From contig NZ_CP073638.1 of NCBI RefSeq assembly GCF_029962485.1, positions 992,001 to 1,056,000 on the forward strand: DNA of 64,000 bases. Reading direction: 5' to 3'. Made by a program: the position numbers and the translations under genes. Shown one piece after another: positions 43,498-52,540 of this stretch (position 1 is its first letter; each line of letters begins with the position of its first letter). A model generated the notes under the pieces. It was not told the origin of the DNA and did no database searches. It saw nothing but the letters and a program-made list of their open reading frames with translations. This DNA is from Burkholderia cepacia (lineage in GTDB: Bacteria > Pseudomonadota > Gammaproteobacteria > Burkholderiales > Burkholderiaceae).

Positions 43498-44484
43498 TCA
43501 GCGATCGCCGCGAGCCGGTTTGCGCGTGGCGCGTGGCGGCCGGTGCGCACGCTTGTCGCCGAACCGCGACCGTGCGATGTCTCGCACGGCATCGATCAGC
43601 GTCCGTGCGACCGGCGTCGGCTGCGCATCGGTGCGCAAAATGAGCCCGACCGGCTCGTCGGTACCCGCTGACGGCAGCGGCAGGCGCGCCAGCGCACCGG
43701 CCGACAGATCGTATTCGGCCGCATAGAGCGGCACGAACCAGACCGCATCGTTCTCGAGCGCGAGCGCGCGAGCGACCGATACCGACAGCACCTCGATGAA
43801 CGAATCCAGCGGCGGCGCGCCGCATGCGCCGAGCAGTTGTTCGGCCGACTGGCGAATCAGCGTGCCGAACGGCGGCAGCACGACCGGATAGCGCGCGAGC
43901 TCGGTGGCCGGCGCCGCGCTCGACAGCAACGGATGCCCGGCGCGCACGACCGCGACGAGCGGCTCGTTGTACAACTGCTCGAACGCAAGCCCGATCATCC
44001 GCTCCGGCTCCGACAGTCGCCCGATCGCGCATTCGATCGCACCGGACTTCAGCCGCTCCAACAGATCGGCGTTCGCGGCGGTCGCGATCCGCACGACGAT
44101 GCGCGGCCAGCGCTCGGCCAGCGCCTTCATCAACGCGGGCGCGAGCGATGCCGCGACGGTCGGCAGCATGCCGATTTCCAGCGTCGCGGCTGCAGCGCCG
44201 CCTTCGCGCGCCAGCAGCCCGACGCCCTGCCGCAGCGCCAGCACGCACGCGTTCGCATGCGGCATGAACAACTGCGCTTCGCGGGTCGGCTGCGCACCCT
44301 GCCGGCCGCGCTCGAACAGCTTCACGCCGAGGATCGCCTCCAGTTCGGCGATCGTCTTCGACACGGCAGGCTGCGTGATCGACAGGCTTTCGGCCGCCTT
44401 CTGCACGCCGCCCAACTGCGCGACCGCAAGAAAACACTGCAGGTGCCGGAACTTGACGCGGCCGTCGGCGATACGGTTATTCAT
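43498..44484 (-). CDS. pcaQ: PcaQ-type LysR regulator of protocatechuate catabolism
   Basis: A 328-aa LysR-type activator. The N-terminal HTH (KFRHLQCFLAVAQLGGVQKA, then ITQPAVSKTIAELEAILGV) matches PcaQ; the effector domain follows, ending in a basic tail. PcaQ activates pcaHG in response to beta-carboxy-cis,cis-muconate-type intermediates in relatives. The ATG at 44484 overlaps a copy of the operator block shared with pcaH, suggesting autoregulation. No obvious later start exists. pcaHG lie 1.8 kb away, separated by an unrelated divergent gene pair. Confidence 0.82.
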   Translation of the reverse strand: MNNRIADGRVKFRHLQCFLAVAQLGGVQKAAESLSITQPAVSKTIAELEAILGVKLFERGRQGAQPTREAQLFMPHANACVLALRQGVGLLAREGGAAAATLEIGMLPTVAASLAPALMKALAERWPRIVVRIATAANADLLERLKSGAIECAIGRLSEPERMIGLAFEQLYNEPLVAVVRAGHPLLSSAAPATELARYPVVLPPFGTLIRQSAEQLLGACGAPPLDSFIEVLSVSVARALALENDAVWFVPLYAAEYDLSAGALARLPLPSAGTDEPVGLILRTDAQPTPVARTLIDAVRDIARSRFGDKRAHRPPRATRKPARGDR

Positions 44485-44534
44485 AACGGGTGGTTATGCG
44501 AATGGCAATGAAATGCCATTTTGCATAACTTTCC
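44483..44534. promoter_or_regulatory. PcaQ operator-like block at pcaQ (copy A)
   Basis: It contains ATAAC-N4-GGTTATGCG, a 16-base spacer, then CATTTTGCATAACTTTCC. The same three parts with identical spacing occur at 46157-46208 upstream of pcaH. ATAAC-N4-GGTTAT agrees with the palindromic PcaQ box known from rhizobia. Here the block reads towards the end of a convergent gene, and the -10 position after TTGCAT is degenerate (CCAAGT), so it likely serves pcaQ autoregulation or is vestigial. Confidence 0.7.
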
Positions 44535-44561
44535 TGATAAGCCCAAGTACCAGGTGAAACG

Positions 44562-45299
44562 TCACGCGTCACGCCGCAGCGCATGGAAACCGATCGGCTC
44601 CCAGATCCGCGTCGCGATCAGCAGACCCGTGCCGTGCTTCTGCCCGAGCGGCGCGGACGAGGACTCCGCATGCAGCGCGGCCGCCTTGCTGCGCAGCCGG
44701 CGCAACTCCAGTTCGAGCTCCGCGGCGGCGGCCTCCGTCAGCATCCCTTGCGAAAACGTCATCGTCTCGCCCGCGCCGTCGAAGCGGCTGTCGAGGAAAT
44801 CGCCAAGGGCGTGCGCATGGAAATAACGGCGGATCGGCCCGCCCGGCAGCCAGTCGAAATCGCGCGCGACACGTACGCGAATCCGGTCGCCCGGCAACAG
44901 CGCGACGACGTTCATCCGGTCGAGCATCAACAGGTATTTCACACATTCGGCCTTCGTCACGCGATAGGCCGACACGATGTCCTGCACGGTCCAGTAATTG
45001 ATCGCGCAAACGGCGACGAGCAGCAGCTTCTCGTCCGACACGAGCAGCGCCTCCTGCTGCTCGGTCAGCATGTGCAGCCTCGGCGCCGACGCCGATGCCT
45101 CCTGCACGAGCTCGGCCAGCGTATAGCCGAGCAACTGCGCGATCTCCGCAACGCGCTCCAGCGTGAAGCGGCCGCTCGCGAACAGCCGCTTCACGCTCGT
45201 CTCGGAGACGTCAAGCGAGCGCGCGACATCGCGGTAGGTCATTCCCTGCGCCTTCAACTGGCGCTTCAGCGTTTCGATGAGTTGGGCGGTTTCGGTCAT
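44562..45299 (-). CDS. XRE-family helix-turn-helix regulator
   Basis: A 245-aa regulator. The N-terminal HTH is KAQGMTYRDVARSLDVSETS then VKRLFASGRFTLERVAEIAQ. The remainder (about 80-245) is an alpha-helical domain of unknown role (YFHAHALGDFLDSRF motif). This architecture is common among proteobacterial XRE regulators of uncharacterised targets. It is divergent from the papain-like gene at 45420, with AGTATC/GATACT half-sites in the gap (near 45304 and 45370), so it may control that gene. The pair separates pcaQ from pcaHG. Confidence 0.8.
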   Translation of the reverse strand: MTETAQLIETLKRQLKAQGMTYRDVARSLDVSETSVKRLFASGRFTLERVAEIAQLLGYTLAELVQEASASAPRLHMLTEQQEALLVSDEKLLLVAVCAINYWTVQDIVSAYRVTKAECVKYLLMLDRMNVVALLPGDRIRVRVARDFDWLPGGPIRRYFHAHALGDFLDSRFDGAGETMTFSQGMLTEAAAAELELELRRLRSKAAALHAESSSAPLGQKHGTGLLIATRIWEPIGFHALRRDA

Positions 45300-45419
45300 T
45301 TTAGTATCGAAAAATGATGCTCCAGGTCGGATATTAGGCTACCGGCGCGTACAGATGAACACTTTTGGATACTTGTCTGCATAATCCGATCCGTCCTGTC
45401 ACTCAACGACGGAGCCGAA

Positions 45420-45986
45420 ATGGCCACCCGCACCGAAACCGCCGCTTACGAACCGCAGCACACCGCACCGCGCGATGCACGCGACACGGATCGCACGATG
45501 CCGCTCGCCACTGTCCGCACGCTGGCCGCCAGCGCGCATGTCGGCGATCTCGTGTTCATCCGCGATCCGGCCGGCTCGCCGCGCGACGCGGCAGCCACGA
45601 CGGGCGCATGGGCCAACCGCTTCGGCATCGTGGTCGATACGTCGGGCGACGAACCGGTGATCGCCGAATCCGCTGCGCTGGCATGGACGAAGCTCACGCC
45701 GCTATCGCGCTTCGTCGCTCATACCGACGGCGGACGCATCGCGCTGGCACGCCGCATCGCGGCATCGACCGCCAACGAACAGCGCCGGTTGCATGCAACG
45801 GCCGAACAGCGGATCGACGCATTGCTCGGCAACCGCTTCAACCTGCGGGTGCGGCGCGGGTTCTGCGCGCAGTACGTGAGCGACGTGATCGGTGCCGACC
45901 AGGCGCCGACGCCAGCCGCACTGCTGCGCAGCAGCACGCTTTCGGTCGAATTCGACGGGATCGTGTTCGATCCACGCTGCAAATGA
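45420..45986 (+). CDS. YebB/YiiX-like permuted papain-fold protein with changed catalytic His
   Basis: A 188-aa protein resembling circularly permuted NlpC/P60 amidases. It has the GDLVFIRDPAG strand, then TGAWANRFGIVVDTSG, and a C-terminal RRGFCAQYVSDVIGADQAPT with the likely catalytic Cys. In active members the second motif is usually NHVGIV with catalytic His; here it is NRFGIV, so His is replaced by Arg. No signal peptide is visible, so it is probably cytoplasmic. It is divergent from the XRE gene and ends before a strong terminator. Function is unknown. Confidence 0.6.
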   Translation: MATRTETAAYEPQHTAPRDARDTDRTMPLATVRTLAASAHVGDLVFIRDPAGSPRDAAATTGAWANRFGIVVDTSGDEPVIAESAALAWTKLTPLSRFVAHTDGGRIALARRIAASTANEQRRLHATAEQRIDALLGNRFNLRVRRGFCAQYVSDVIGADQAPTPAALLRSSTLSVEFDGIVFDPRCK

Positions 45987-46105
45987 CAACGGGCGCGCTC
46001 AGGGAGGCCGGATAACAACAAGAACAAAAGACAAAAAATAGCGACGGGCTGGCTGGAGGGCCGTGCACGGGGTCGTCACCGACGACGCGAAGCCCGATCG
46101 CTTTC

Positions 46106-46140
46106 ATCCGCCGGACAGGCATCCTGTCCGGCGGATTTTT
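46106..46140 (+). terminator. Strong intrinsic terminator
   Basis: A perfect stem of at least 12 bp (46108-46119 with 46123-46134, loop CAT), extendable by two A/T pairs, followed by five T (46136-46140). It ends transcription of the papain-like gene before the pcaH promoter block that begins 17 bp later. Confidence 0.88.
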
Positions 46141-46156
46141 CATGGGCGCGCCAAAT

Positions 46157-46222
46157 ATAACGAACGGTTATGCGTCTCGCGAAAAAAGGTCATTTTGCAT
46201 AACTTTCCGGATTGGCTAAAGT
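46157..46222 (+). promoter_or_regulatory. pcaHG promoter with PcaQ operator (copy B)
   Basis: ATAAC-N4-GGTTATGCG (46157-46174), a 16-base spacer, then CATTTTGCATAACTTTCC (46191-46208), matching copy A at pcaQ. A sigma-70-like pair TTGCAT (46195-46200) and TAAAGT (46217-46222) with 16-base spacing overlaps the second part, placing the PcaQ box just upstream of -35 as expected for a LysR activator. pcaH starts 41 bp after the -10. Confidence 0.72.
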
Positions 46223-46263
46223 CCTGCCATCCCCTACGCGAAATACCTATCAGGAGACGCCCG

Positions 46264-46971
46264 ATGGATTCCCCCACGATCCTCACGCCGCGCGACTGGC
46301 CGTCGCATCCGGCCTATGTTCACCCCGAGTACCGCTCGTCCGTGAAGCGCGGCCCGACCCGAGCACTGATCCCGCTGAAAGAGAAGCTGCGCGACCAGTA
46401 CGCGCCCGTCTACGGCGCGGAAGATCTCGGCGCGCTCGACCACGACCTGACGAAGAACGCCGTGAAGAACGGCGAGCCGCTCGGCGAGCGCATGGTCGTC
46501 ACGGGCCGCGTGCTCGACGAAGGCGGCAAGCCCGTGCGCAACACGCTGGTCGAAGTGTGGCAGGCGAACGCGGCCGGCCGCTACGTGCACAAGATCGACC
46601 AGCACGACGCGCCGCTCGACCCGAACTTCCTCGGCGCGGGCCGCTGCCTGACCGACGACGAAGGCCGCTACCGCTTCCTGACGATCAAGCCCGGCGCGTA
46701 TCCGTGGGGCAACCATCCGAACGCGTGGCGCCCGAATCACATCCACTTCTCGCTGTTCGGCGATTACTTCGGCTCGCGTCTCGTCACGCAGATGTACTTC
46801 CCCGGCGACCCGCTGCTCGCGTACGACCCGATCTTCCAGGGCACGCCCGAGGCCGCGCGCGATCGCCTGATCTCGCGCTTCTCGATGGACATTACCGAAG
46901 AAGGCTATGCGCTCGGCTACGAATTCGACATCGTGCTGCGCGGCCGCGACGCTACCCCGATGGAGCGCTGA
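46264..46971 (+). CDS. pcaH: Protocatechuate 3,4-dioxygenase beta subunit
   Basis: A 235-aa intradiol dioxygenase subunit. With PcaG it cleaves protocatechuate to beta-carboxy-cis,cis-muconate in the beta-ketoadipate pathway. The non-heme Fe(III) ligands are visible: Tyr in GRYVHK, Tyr in AYPWGNH, and the two His of RPNHIHFS, with the Tyr-His spacing (13) as in the Pseudomonas enzyme. The N-terminal extension and VRNTLVEVWQANAAGRY motif are family-typical. CAGGAG lies before the ATG at 46264. pcaG follows after 3 bp. Confidence 0.96.
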   Translation: MDSPTILTPRDWPSHPAYVHPEYRSSVKRGPTRALIPLKEKLRDQYAPVYGAEDLGALDHDLTKNAVKNGEPLGERMVVTGRVLDEGGKPVRNTLVEVWQANAAGRYVHKIDQHDAPLDPNFLGAGRCLTDDEGRYRFLTIKPGAYPWGNHPNAWRPNHIHFSLFGDYFGSRLVTQMYFPGDPLLAYDPIFQGTPEAARDRLISRFSMDITEEGYALGYEFDIVLRGRDATPMER

Positions 46972-46974
46972 ACC

Positions 46975-47568
46975 ATGACGACGCTGAAGCAAACCCCTTC
47001 GCAGACGGTCGGCCCGTACTTCGCGTACGGCCTGTGCCCGCAGCAATACGACTACGACCTGAAAAGCCTGTTCACGCCGACGATCGCCGCGGCGCACGCC
47101 GAAGGCGAGCACGTGCTGCTGGTCGGCCAGGTGTTCGACGGCGACGGCAATGTGGTCGGCGACGCGGTGCTCGAATTCACGCAGGTGGACGGCGCGGGCC
47201 GCTACCCGGCCTCGCGCGACGACATCGCGAAATCCGGCTTCACGGGCTTCGCACGGGTCGGCACAGGCACCGATGCGCAGCAGCGCTTCGTCGTCGAGAC
47301 GGTGAAGCCCGGCCGCCTCGCCGCCGACGAGGCGCCGCACATCAACGTGACCGTGATGATGCGCGGGATCCTCACCCATGCGTTCACGCGCGTGTACTTC
47401 GACGACGAAGCCGCGGCGAACGCGACCGACCCCGTGCTGAATGCGGTACCGGCCGAGCGCCGCGCGACGCTCGTCGCGAAACGCGACGCGCAGCCGGGCC
47501 GCCCGGTCGTCTACCGCTTCGACATCCGCATGCAGGGGCCGGACGAAACGGTGTTCTTCGACGTTTGA
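46975..47568 (+). CDS. pcaG: Protocatechuate 3,4-dioxygenase alpha subunit
   Basis: A 197-aa subunit that builds the substrate pocket but lacks iron ligands. Family motifs are PSQTVGPYFAYGLCP at the N-terminus, DAVLEFTQVDGAGRYPASRD, HINVTVMMRGILTHAFTRVY and the ending RFDIRMQGPDETVFFDV. It begins 3 bp after pcaH, consistent with one mRNA and assembly of the (alpha-beta-Fe)n complex. A terminator follows at 47607. Confidence 0.96.
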   Translation: MTTLKQTPSQTVGPYFAYGLCPQQYDYDLKSLFTPTIAAAHAEGEHVLLVGQVFDGDGNVVGDAVLEFTQVDGAGRYPASRDDIAKSGFTGFARVGTGTDAQQRFVVETVKPGRLAADEAPHINVTVMMRGILTHAFTRVYFDDEAAANATDPVLNAVPAERRATLVAKRDAQPGRPVVYRFDIRMQGPDETVFFDV

Positions 47569-47996
47569 CGCATGCGCCGGCGCACGCCGGCTTCGCACGC
47601 AACCGCACGCCGCGTGGCGCGATACCGACAGGCATCGCACCACGCGGCGTTTTTCGTGGGCCGTCGCCATCATTCGATGATGCGTCGCATCGTGGCGAGG
47701 TGCGGCGGCGAATGCCTGTTGCCCGAGGCTTCCCGCCCCGATATCGAACGCCCGATTGAAACGCATGCTGCGATCGCACATGAAACGTCGGTCCAGCGGG
47801 ATATCGTTTGCGTGTTATGCGGCGTATCCTTCGTTATCCGCAACGCTCAAACGGAATTAAATCCGCACCAGAAACAATTACGCATGTAATGCGCGACACC
47901 GCCCAGCAGGCTGTGCGCGCATTTTTTCTGACCGAGTGCCTTTAAACGCGTCCGACCGAATTTGGCGGGCGCGTATTTTTTTGCGGCTGCGACCGG
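47569..47996. other. Intergenic region after pcaHG
   Basis: About 430 bp between convergent genes. It holds the pcaHG terminator (47607-47654). A further T-rich stretch near 47970-47982 and a short ATTAC/GTAAT repeat (47878-47891) show no clear role. No gene is supported. Confidence 0.5.
47607..47654 (+). terminator. Terminator of pcaHG
   Basis: An 11-bp perfect outer stem (47607-47617 with 47640-47650) encloses an inner GCGAT/ATCGC pairing, followed by a run of T to 47654. It lies 38 bp past the pcaG stop. Confidence 0.8.
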
Positions 47997-48776
47997 CTAG
48001 CGCCGGATCTCCAGATACCGGCTCGGCGTGTCGCCCAGGATGCGGCGAAACGCCGACGTGAACGCGCTTGCGCTCGCGTACCCGAGATCGAGCGCAACGC
48101 GCGTCACCGGCTGCCCGTCGGTCAGGCGGGCAATCGCCGCGAGCATGCACACCTGCTGGCGCCACGCGGCAAAACTCACGCCCGTCTGCGCGCGGAACTG
48201 CCGCGTGAACGTCCGCCGGCTCACGCCTGCATCGGCCGCGACCTGGTCGAGATCGGCCGCGATCGACGGCGACGCGAACAGGTGCCGGCACACCTTCGCC
48301 AGCCGTGCATCGGCCGGCAGCGGCGCATGCAGCGACAGGCGCGGCATCGTCGCGATTTCCGCGACCAGCAGATCCATCAGCTTGCCCGCACGGCCGCCGA
48401 CGTCGTACAGGGCCGGCAGGTCGATCGCATCGTCGATCAGTTGCCGCAGCAGCGGTGACACGCCATACACGCCGCATTGCCCGGGCAGGCCAACCGCCTG
48501 CGCGGCGTCGCCGGACACGAACGTATTGAGCATCGTGACCGGCCCGGTCATCGTCATTTCGTGCCGCACGCCGGCCGGCACCCAGCACGCGCGCTGCGGC
48601 GGCACCAGCCAGCGCCCGTGCGGCGTCGACACGCTGATCGTGCCGCGCGACGCGAACGCGAATTGCCCGCGCCCGTGCGCGTGCTCCGGAAACGTCGTGC
48701 CGGCCGCATAGTCGTTGGCGGTCACGACCACGTTCCGCGGAATGTGTTCGTAGGGATCTAGCAGCGTATTTCTCAC
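47997..48776 (-). CDS. AraC-family transcriptional regulator
   Basis: A 259-aa regulator. An N-terminal cupin-like sensing domain (TFPEHAHGRGQFAFASRGTI, WLVPPQRACWVPAGVRHEM) is followed by two AraC HTHs (DQVAADAGVSRRTFTRQFRA; VTRVALDLGYASASAFTSAF). The motif pattern fits the cupin-type AraC group without a known effector. I prefer the GTG at 48776, which keeps the cupin start and leaves a 142-bp control region; the ATG at 48848 is possible. It is divergent from an alpha/beta hydrolase gene that it may control. Confidence 0.82.
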   Translation of the reverse strand: MRNTLLDPYEHIPRNVVVTANDYAAGTTFPEHAHGRGQFAFASRGTISVSTPHGRWLVPPQRACWVPAGVRHEMTMTGPVTMLNTFVSGDAAQAVGLPGQCGVYGVSPLLRQLIDDAIDLPALYDVGGRAGKLMDLLVAEIATMPRLSLHAPLPADARLAKVCRHLFASPSIAADLDQVAADAGVSRRTFTRQFRAQTGVSFAAWRQQVCMLAAIARLTDGQPVTRVALDLGYASASAFTSAFRRILGDTPSRYLEIRR

Positions 48777-48918
48777 GGCCCAAATTCCATCATCAATGAC
48801 CCGATATCGAAGGCGGGTCGCCCTCGATCGATCTACGATCCGCTCCACCGTTGCGCGACCTCACGGCCGCAAGACCCGTCGGCCTGATCGGCCGGATTGC
48901 AACCTCATCGGAGCGGAC

Positions 48919-49698
48919 ATGCCGAATACGTTTCATCGCGTGGGGGACGGCCCCCACCCTGTTCTCGTGCTGCATGGCTGGTTCGGCGACGCCCGCGCGT
49001 TCGAACCCGTCGAAGCGTGGCTGTCACGCGAGCATTTCAGCTATGTATTCATGGACTACCGCGGTTACGGCCGGATGCGCGACGCACGCGGCGACTACAC
49101 GATCGACGAGATCGCCGCCGACACGCTCGCGCTCGCCGACGCGCTCGGCTTTCCGACCTTCAGCCTCGTCGGCCATTCAATGGGCGGCATGGCGATCGAG
49201 AAGGTCGCCGCCCTCGCGCCCGACCGCGTGCGCGCGCTGGTGCCGATCGCGCCCGTCCCATGCGGCGGCCTGCGGTTCGACGCCGCGCGACGCGCGCTAT
49301 TCGAGCGCGCCGCCGACCATCCCGCCGATCGCCGGACCATCATCGACCGCAGCACCGGCGGCCGACTGCCGGCCGCCTGGATCGAGTGGAAAGCCGCGTA
49401 TTCGGCAGCCTGTTCGTCGGCGCAGGCATTCGGCGCGTACTTCCGCGCGTGGGCCGATACGGATTTCAGAGACGAGATCGCCGGTACGCACCCGGTCAAA
49501 GTGCTGATCGGCGAACACGATCCCGCGTTCGACGCGGCGTTGATGGCCCGTACCTACCTGCGGCGCTATCCGTTCGCCACCGTCGACGTGCTGCGCAATG
49601 CCGGCCACTATCCGATGAACGAGACGCCGCTCGCGCTGGTCGCGGCGATGGAAGCGTTTCTGCTCGCCGTGACAGCGCGCCCTGCCGTTGCGCATTGA
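48919..49698 (+). CDS. Alpha/beta hydrolase
   Basis: A 259-aa alpha/beta-hydrolase. The oxyanion-hole motif is VLHGWFGDARAF, the nucleophile elbow GHSMGG (Ser), and the later acid and base are likely in IGEHDPAF (Asp) and NAGHYPMNE (His). All triad positions are present. It resembles small esterase or C-C hydrolases; the substrate cannot be told. CGGAG lies before the ATG at 48919. It is divergent from the AraC regulator. Confidence 0.85.
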   Translation: MPNTFHRVGDGPHPVLVLHGWFGDARAFEPVEAWLSREHFSYVFMDYRGYGRMRDARGDYTIDEIAADTLALADALGFPTFSLVGHSMGGMAIEKVAALAPDRVRALVPIAPVPCGGLRFDAARRALFERAADHPADRRTIIDRSTGGRLPAAWIEWKAAYSAACSSAQAFGAYFRAWADTDFRDEIAGTHPVKVLIGEHDPAFDAALMARTYLRRYPFATVDVLRNAGHYPMNETPLALVAAMEAFLLAVTARPAVAH

Positions 49699-49733
49699 CC
49701 GGTCGCACGCCTGCGACATCGTTGCCGTGCGCA

Positions 49734-50561
49734 TCACCGCAGCATGAACGACATCGCCGACAGGCTGTTCAGCGTGCGCACCACGTGCTCGACCGACGGC
49801 CCATCGAAGCGCAGCGTCACCGCATCGACACGCTCGAGCGACGGCAGCACGCAGAACAAGTCGGCCAGCGCGGCCGTCTGCACACGCAGCGTGCAAGCAG
49901 CCGGTGCGGGCCGATGAGCACCGGCACGCACGCCGGCCGACAACGCCTGCGCCACCGTATCGCGCGCGGCGGTCGCGATTCGCGCACACGACGCGGCTGG
50001 CGTGAGCGTGTCGCCGCTCGATGTGCCGCCGGCCGTCTTGACCGTCTCGAAACGTGCGTCCGGAAACAGCGGCTGCGTTTCCTCGGCGAACACGTCGTCG
50101 CCCGTCGCCAGCGCGACGTGCGCGCCATATTCCTGCGCCAGCGCGCCGTACAGCCCGGCTTCGCCGAGCTCGACGCCGTTCAGCCATACCTGCGTGAACG
50201 CGAAGCCGTTGATCGTGTGCGCGAGCACGCCGCGCGTCTGCGATTTCGCGTGATAGCCGATCATGAACACGAGATCGGGCTGCTGTTCAAGGCCCGCCAT
50301 CATCCCGAGCATGCGCGGCTTGCCAAGCACGACACGCGCACGCGCATCGAGCCCGTCGGGCAGCAGGTTGCGAAAGCCGCCGTGCGAATCGTTGACCCAT
50401 ACGGCCTGCGCGCCACCCGCGAACGCACCTTCGATCGCCGCGTTCGCCTCGGCGGTCATCCAGCGGCGAGCCCGTTCGTACTCCGGATTACCTGCGCGCG
50501 TCTGCTCTGTGGCAAATACGCCGGCGACACCCTCGATGTCGGTCGAGATCAGGATCTTCAT
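49734..50561 (-). CDS. DppA-type D-aminopeptidase (M55)
   Basis: A 275-aa M55 metallopeptidase. Zinc-binding and catalytic motifs are ILISTDIEGVAGV, VWVNDSHGGFRNL, FMIGYHAKSQ and LNGVELGEAGLYGALAQEYG. DppA of Bacillus cleaves D-Ala-D-Ala and similar peptides. It is the last gene of the gsi operon, overlapping the P1-peptidase gene by 4 bp. It would act on D-residue peptides brought in by the transporter. Confidence 0.9.
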   Translation of the reverse strand: MKILISTDIEGVAGVFATEQTRAGNPEYERARRWMTAEANAAIEGAFAGGAQAVWVNDSHGGFRNLLPDGLDARARVVLGKPRMLGMMAGLEQQPDLVFMIGYHAKSQTRGVLAHTINGFAFTQVWLNGVELGEAGLYGALAQEYGAHVALATGDDVFAEETQPLFPDARFETVKTAGGTSSGDTLTPAASCARIATAARDTVAQALSAGVRAGAHRPAPAACTLRVQTAALADLFCVLPSLERVDAVTLRFDGPSVEHVVRTLNSLSAMSFMLR

Positions 50562-51640
50562 GACTGGGTCGAATGCCCTTCGTTATCTTCGTTGAACAAC
50601 CGGTCGAGATCGGGCACCGCGTCGCGCAGCGATTGCCGCACGTGCCCGTCGCGCCCGGTGACTGTCACGGCCTGCAGCAACGCGTCGGCGATCGCGTGTT
50701 CGACGCTTTCGGCCGCGGCCATGAACAGCGGATCGAGCGCCGCATCGGCCACGAGCGCCGGCAGCGCGATCGTCGATGCATCGTGCGCGATCGTGAAAGC
50801 GGTCGAGAACGCAAGCGCGATGTCGCCGCTGCCATGCCCGTAGACGGACCCCGTGCGCGCCAGCCCCGCGCCCGCGCGGCGCGCGAGCCGCGACAACTGC
50901 CGCGCGTCGAGCGGTGCATCGGTGGCGAGCAACAGGACGATCGAGCCCTGCTCGGGCGGTGCCGCATGCGCGGCTTCGGCCGCACGCCGCTGCGCGACGA
51001 TGCGCCCGAGCGGCACGCCGCCGAGCGTCAGCATCGGCAGCCGGCCGAAATTCGCGAGCACGAGCGCGCCGACCGTATAAGAGCGGCCGGCCGCGACGGC
51101 GACGCGCGATGCGGAGCCGATCCCGCCCTTCAGGTCGAAACACGACATCCCGCGCCCGGCGCCCACCGCGCCGCGTTCGATGTCGCGCGACGCGATGCGG
51201 CACGCTTCGTCGTAATGCGCAGCCGTGACCGCGAACGCCTGGATATCGTTCAGATAACCGTCGTTGCACTCGAATACGAGCGGGTTGACGGTCGACCAGT
51301 CGCGGCCGATCTGCGGATTCGCCGCGATCGCCGCGCGGATCTGCGCCTGGGCGACCGCGCCGACGCCGAACGTATTGGTCAGCGCGATCGGCGTATCGAG
51401 CGTGCCGAGCTCGTCGACCTGCACGAGCCCGACGCTCTTGCCGAAGCCGTTGATCACGGCAATGCCCGCCGGCACCTTGCTGCGGTACACGTCGCCCGCA
51501 TGCGGCTTCACGACGGTCACCCCCGTCTGCACGCCGCCGGCATCGAGCGTGCAATGACCGACCGTCACGCCCGGCACGTCGGCGATCGTGCCGCGCGGGC
51601 CGGCCGGCAGCGTCGCGGCCCACATCGGAGCAACGCCCAT
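50558..51640 (-). CDS. P1-family (DmpA-type, S58) aminopeptidase
   Basis: A 360-aa self-processing Ntn-like hydrolase related to DmpA/BapA. The N-terminal motif is GTIADVPGVTVGHCTLD, later NTFGVGAVAQA and MSCFDLKGGIGSASRV. The predicted autocleavage/nucleophile Ser is in TGSVYGHGSGDIALAFST. These enzymes remove N-terminal residues, including D-amino or beta-amino acids. Its ATG overlaps the gsiD stop and its end overlaps the dppA-type gene, so all are one transcript. A much longer frame to 52477 is only a shadow of gsiD. Confidence 0.87.
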   Translation of the reverse strand: MGVAPMWAATLPAGPRGTIADVPGVTVGHCTLDAGGVQTGVTVVKPHAGDVYRSKVPAGIAVINGFGKSVGLVQVDELGTLDTPIALTNTFGVGAVAQAQIRAAIAANPQIGRDWSTVNPLVFECNDGYLNDIQAFAVTAAHYDEACRIASRDIERGAVGAGRGMSCFDLKGGIGSASRVAVAAGRSYTVGALVLANFGRLPMLTLGGVPLGRIVAQRRAAEAAHAAPPEQGSIVLLLATDAPLDARQLSRLARRAGAGLARTGSVYGHGSGDIALAFSTAFTIAHDASTIALPALVADAALDPLFMAAAESVEHAIADALLQAVTVTGRDGHVRQSLRDAVPDLDRLFNEDNEGHSTQS

Positions 51641-52533
51641 CAGCGGCGCTCCAGCTTCGGATCGAGCGCGTCGCGCAGCCCGTCGCCGAGCAGGTTGAAC
51701 GCGAGCACGGTCAGGAAGATCGCGAGGCTCGGGAAGATGGCGATGTGCGGCGCCGTCACCATGTCCGCGCGCGCCTCGTTGAGCATCGCGCCCCACTCCG
51801 GCGTGGGCGGCTGTGCGCCGAGCCCGAGGAACGACAGGCTCGCGGCCGTGATGATCGACGTGCCGATCCGCATCGTGAAGTACACGACGACCGACGACAC
51901 GGTGCCCGGCAGGATGTGCCGCATGATGATCGTCCAGTCCGACGCGCCGATGCTGCGCGCGGCCTCGACGTAGGTCATGTGCTTGAGCATCAGCGTGTTG
52001 CCGCGCACGAGCCGTGCGAACGCCGGGATGCTGAAGATCGCGACCGCGCAGATCACGTTGATCATCCCGTTGCCGAGGATCGCGACCACGCCGATCGCGA
52101 GCAGGATGCCGGGGAATGCGAACAGCACGTCGGCGATGCGCATCGTGATGCGGTCCCACCAGCCTTCGTAGTAGCCGGCGAGCAGCCCGAAGAACGTGCC
52201 GATCACCGCGCCGAGCGCGACCGAGAAGAAACCGGCCGCGAGCGAGATGCGCGTGCCGACGACGATCCGGCTGAAGATGTCGCGGCCGAGCGAATCGACG
52301 CCGAACCAGTGCACGGCCGACGGCCCCGCGTTCAGCGCGTCGTAGTCGAAATAGTTCTCCGGATCGAACGGCACGATGTGCGGGCCGACGAAGGCCAGCA
52401 CGACGAGCGCCAGCACGAAGCCGCCCGCGACGAGCGCGACGGTCTGCTTGCGGAACTTGCGCCAGAATTCGCGCCACGGCGTGCGGATCGCGGTCGGTGC
52501 GGCCGGCGCCGCGGTCGGGACAGTCGCGTTCAT
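51640..52533 (-). CDS. gsiD: Peptide/glutathione ABC transporter permease GsiD
   Basis: A 297-aa permease of the DppC/OppC type. The N-terminal OppC domain ([20 protein letters not shown]) is followed by six hydrophobic segments and the EAA loop ([20 protein letters not shown]) that contacts the ATPase. It pairs with GsiC. Gene order iaaA-gsiA-B-C-D matches E. coli, supporting the Gsi assignment over Dpp. It starts 7 bp after gsiC. Confidence 0.88.
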   Translation of the reverse strand: MNATVPTAAPAAPTAIRTPWREFWRKFRKQTVALVAGGFVLALVVLAFVGPHIVPFDPENYFDYDALNAGPSAVHWFGVDSLGRDIFSRIVVGTRISLAAGFFSVALGAVIGTFFGLLAGYYEGWWDRITMRIADVLFAFPGILLAIGVVAILGNGMINVICAVAIFSIPAFARLVRGNTLMLKHMTYVEAARSIGASDWTIIMRHILPGTVSSVVVYFTMRIGTSIITAASLSFLGLGAQPPTPEWGAMLNEARADMVTAPHIAIFPSLAIFLTVLAFNLLGDGLRDALDPKLERR

Positions 52534-52540
52534 GCGCGCC

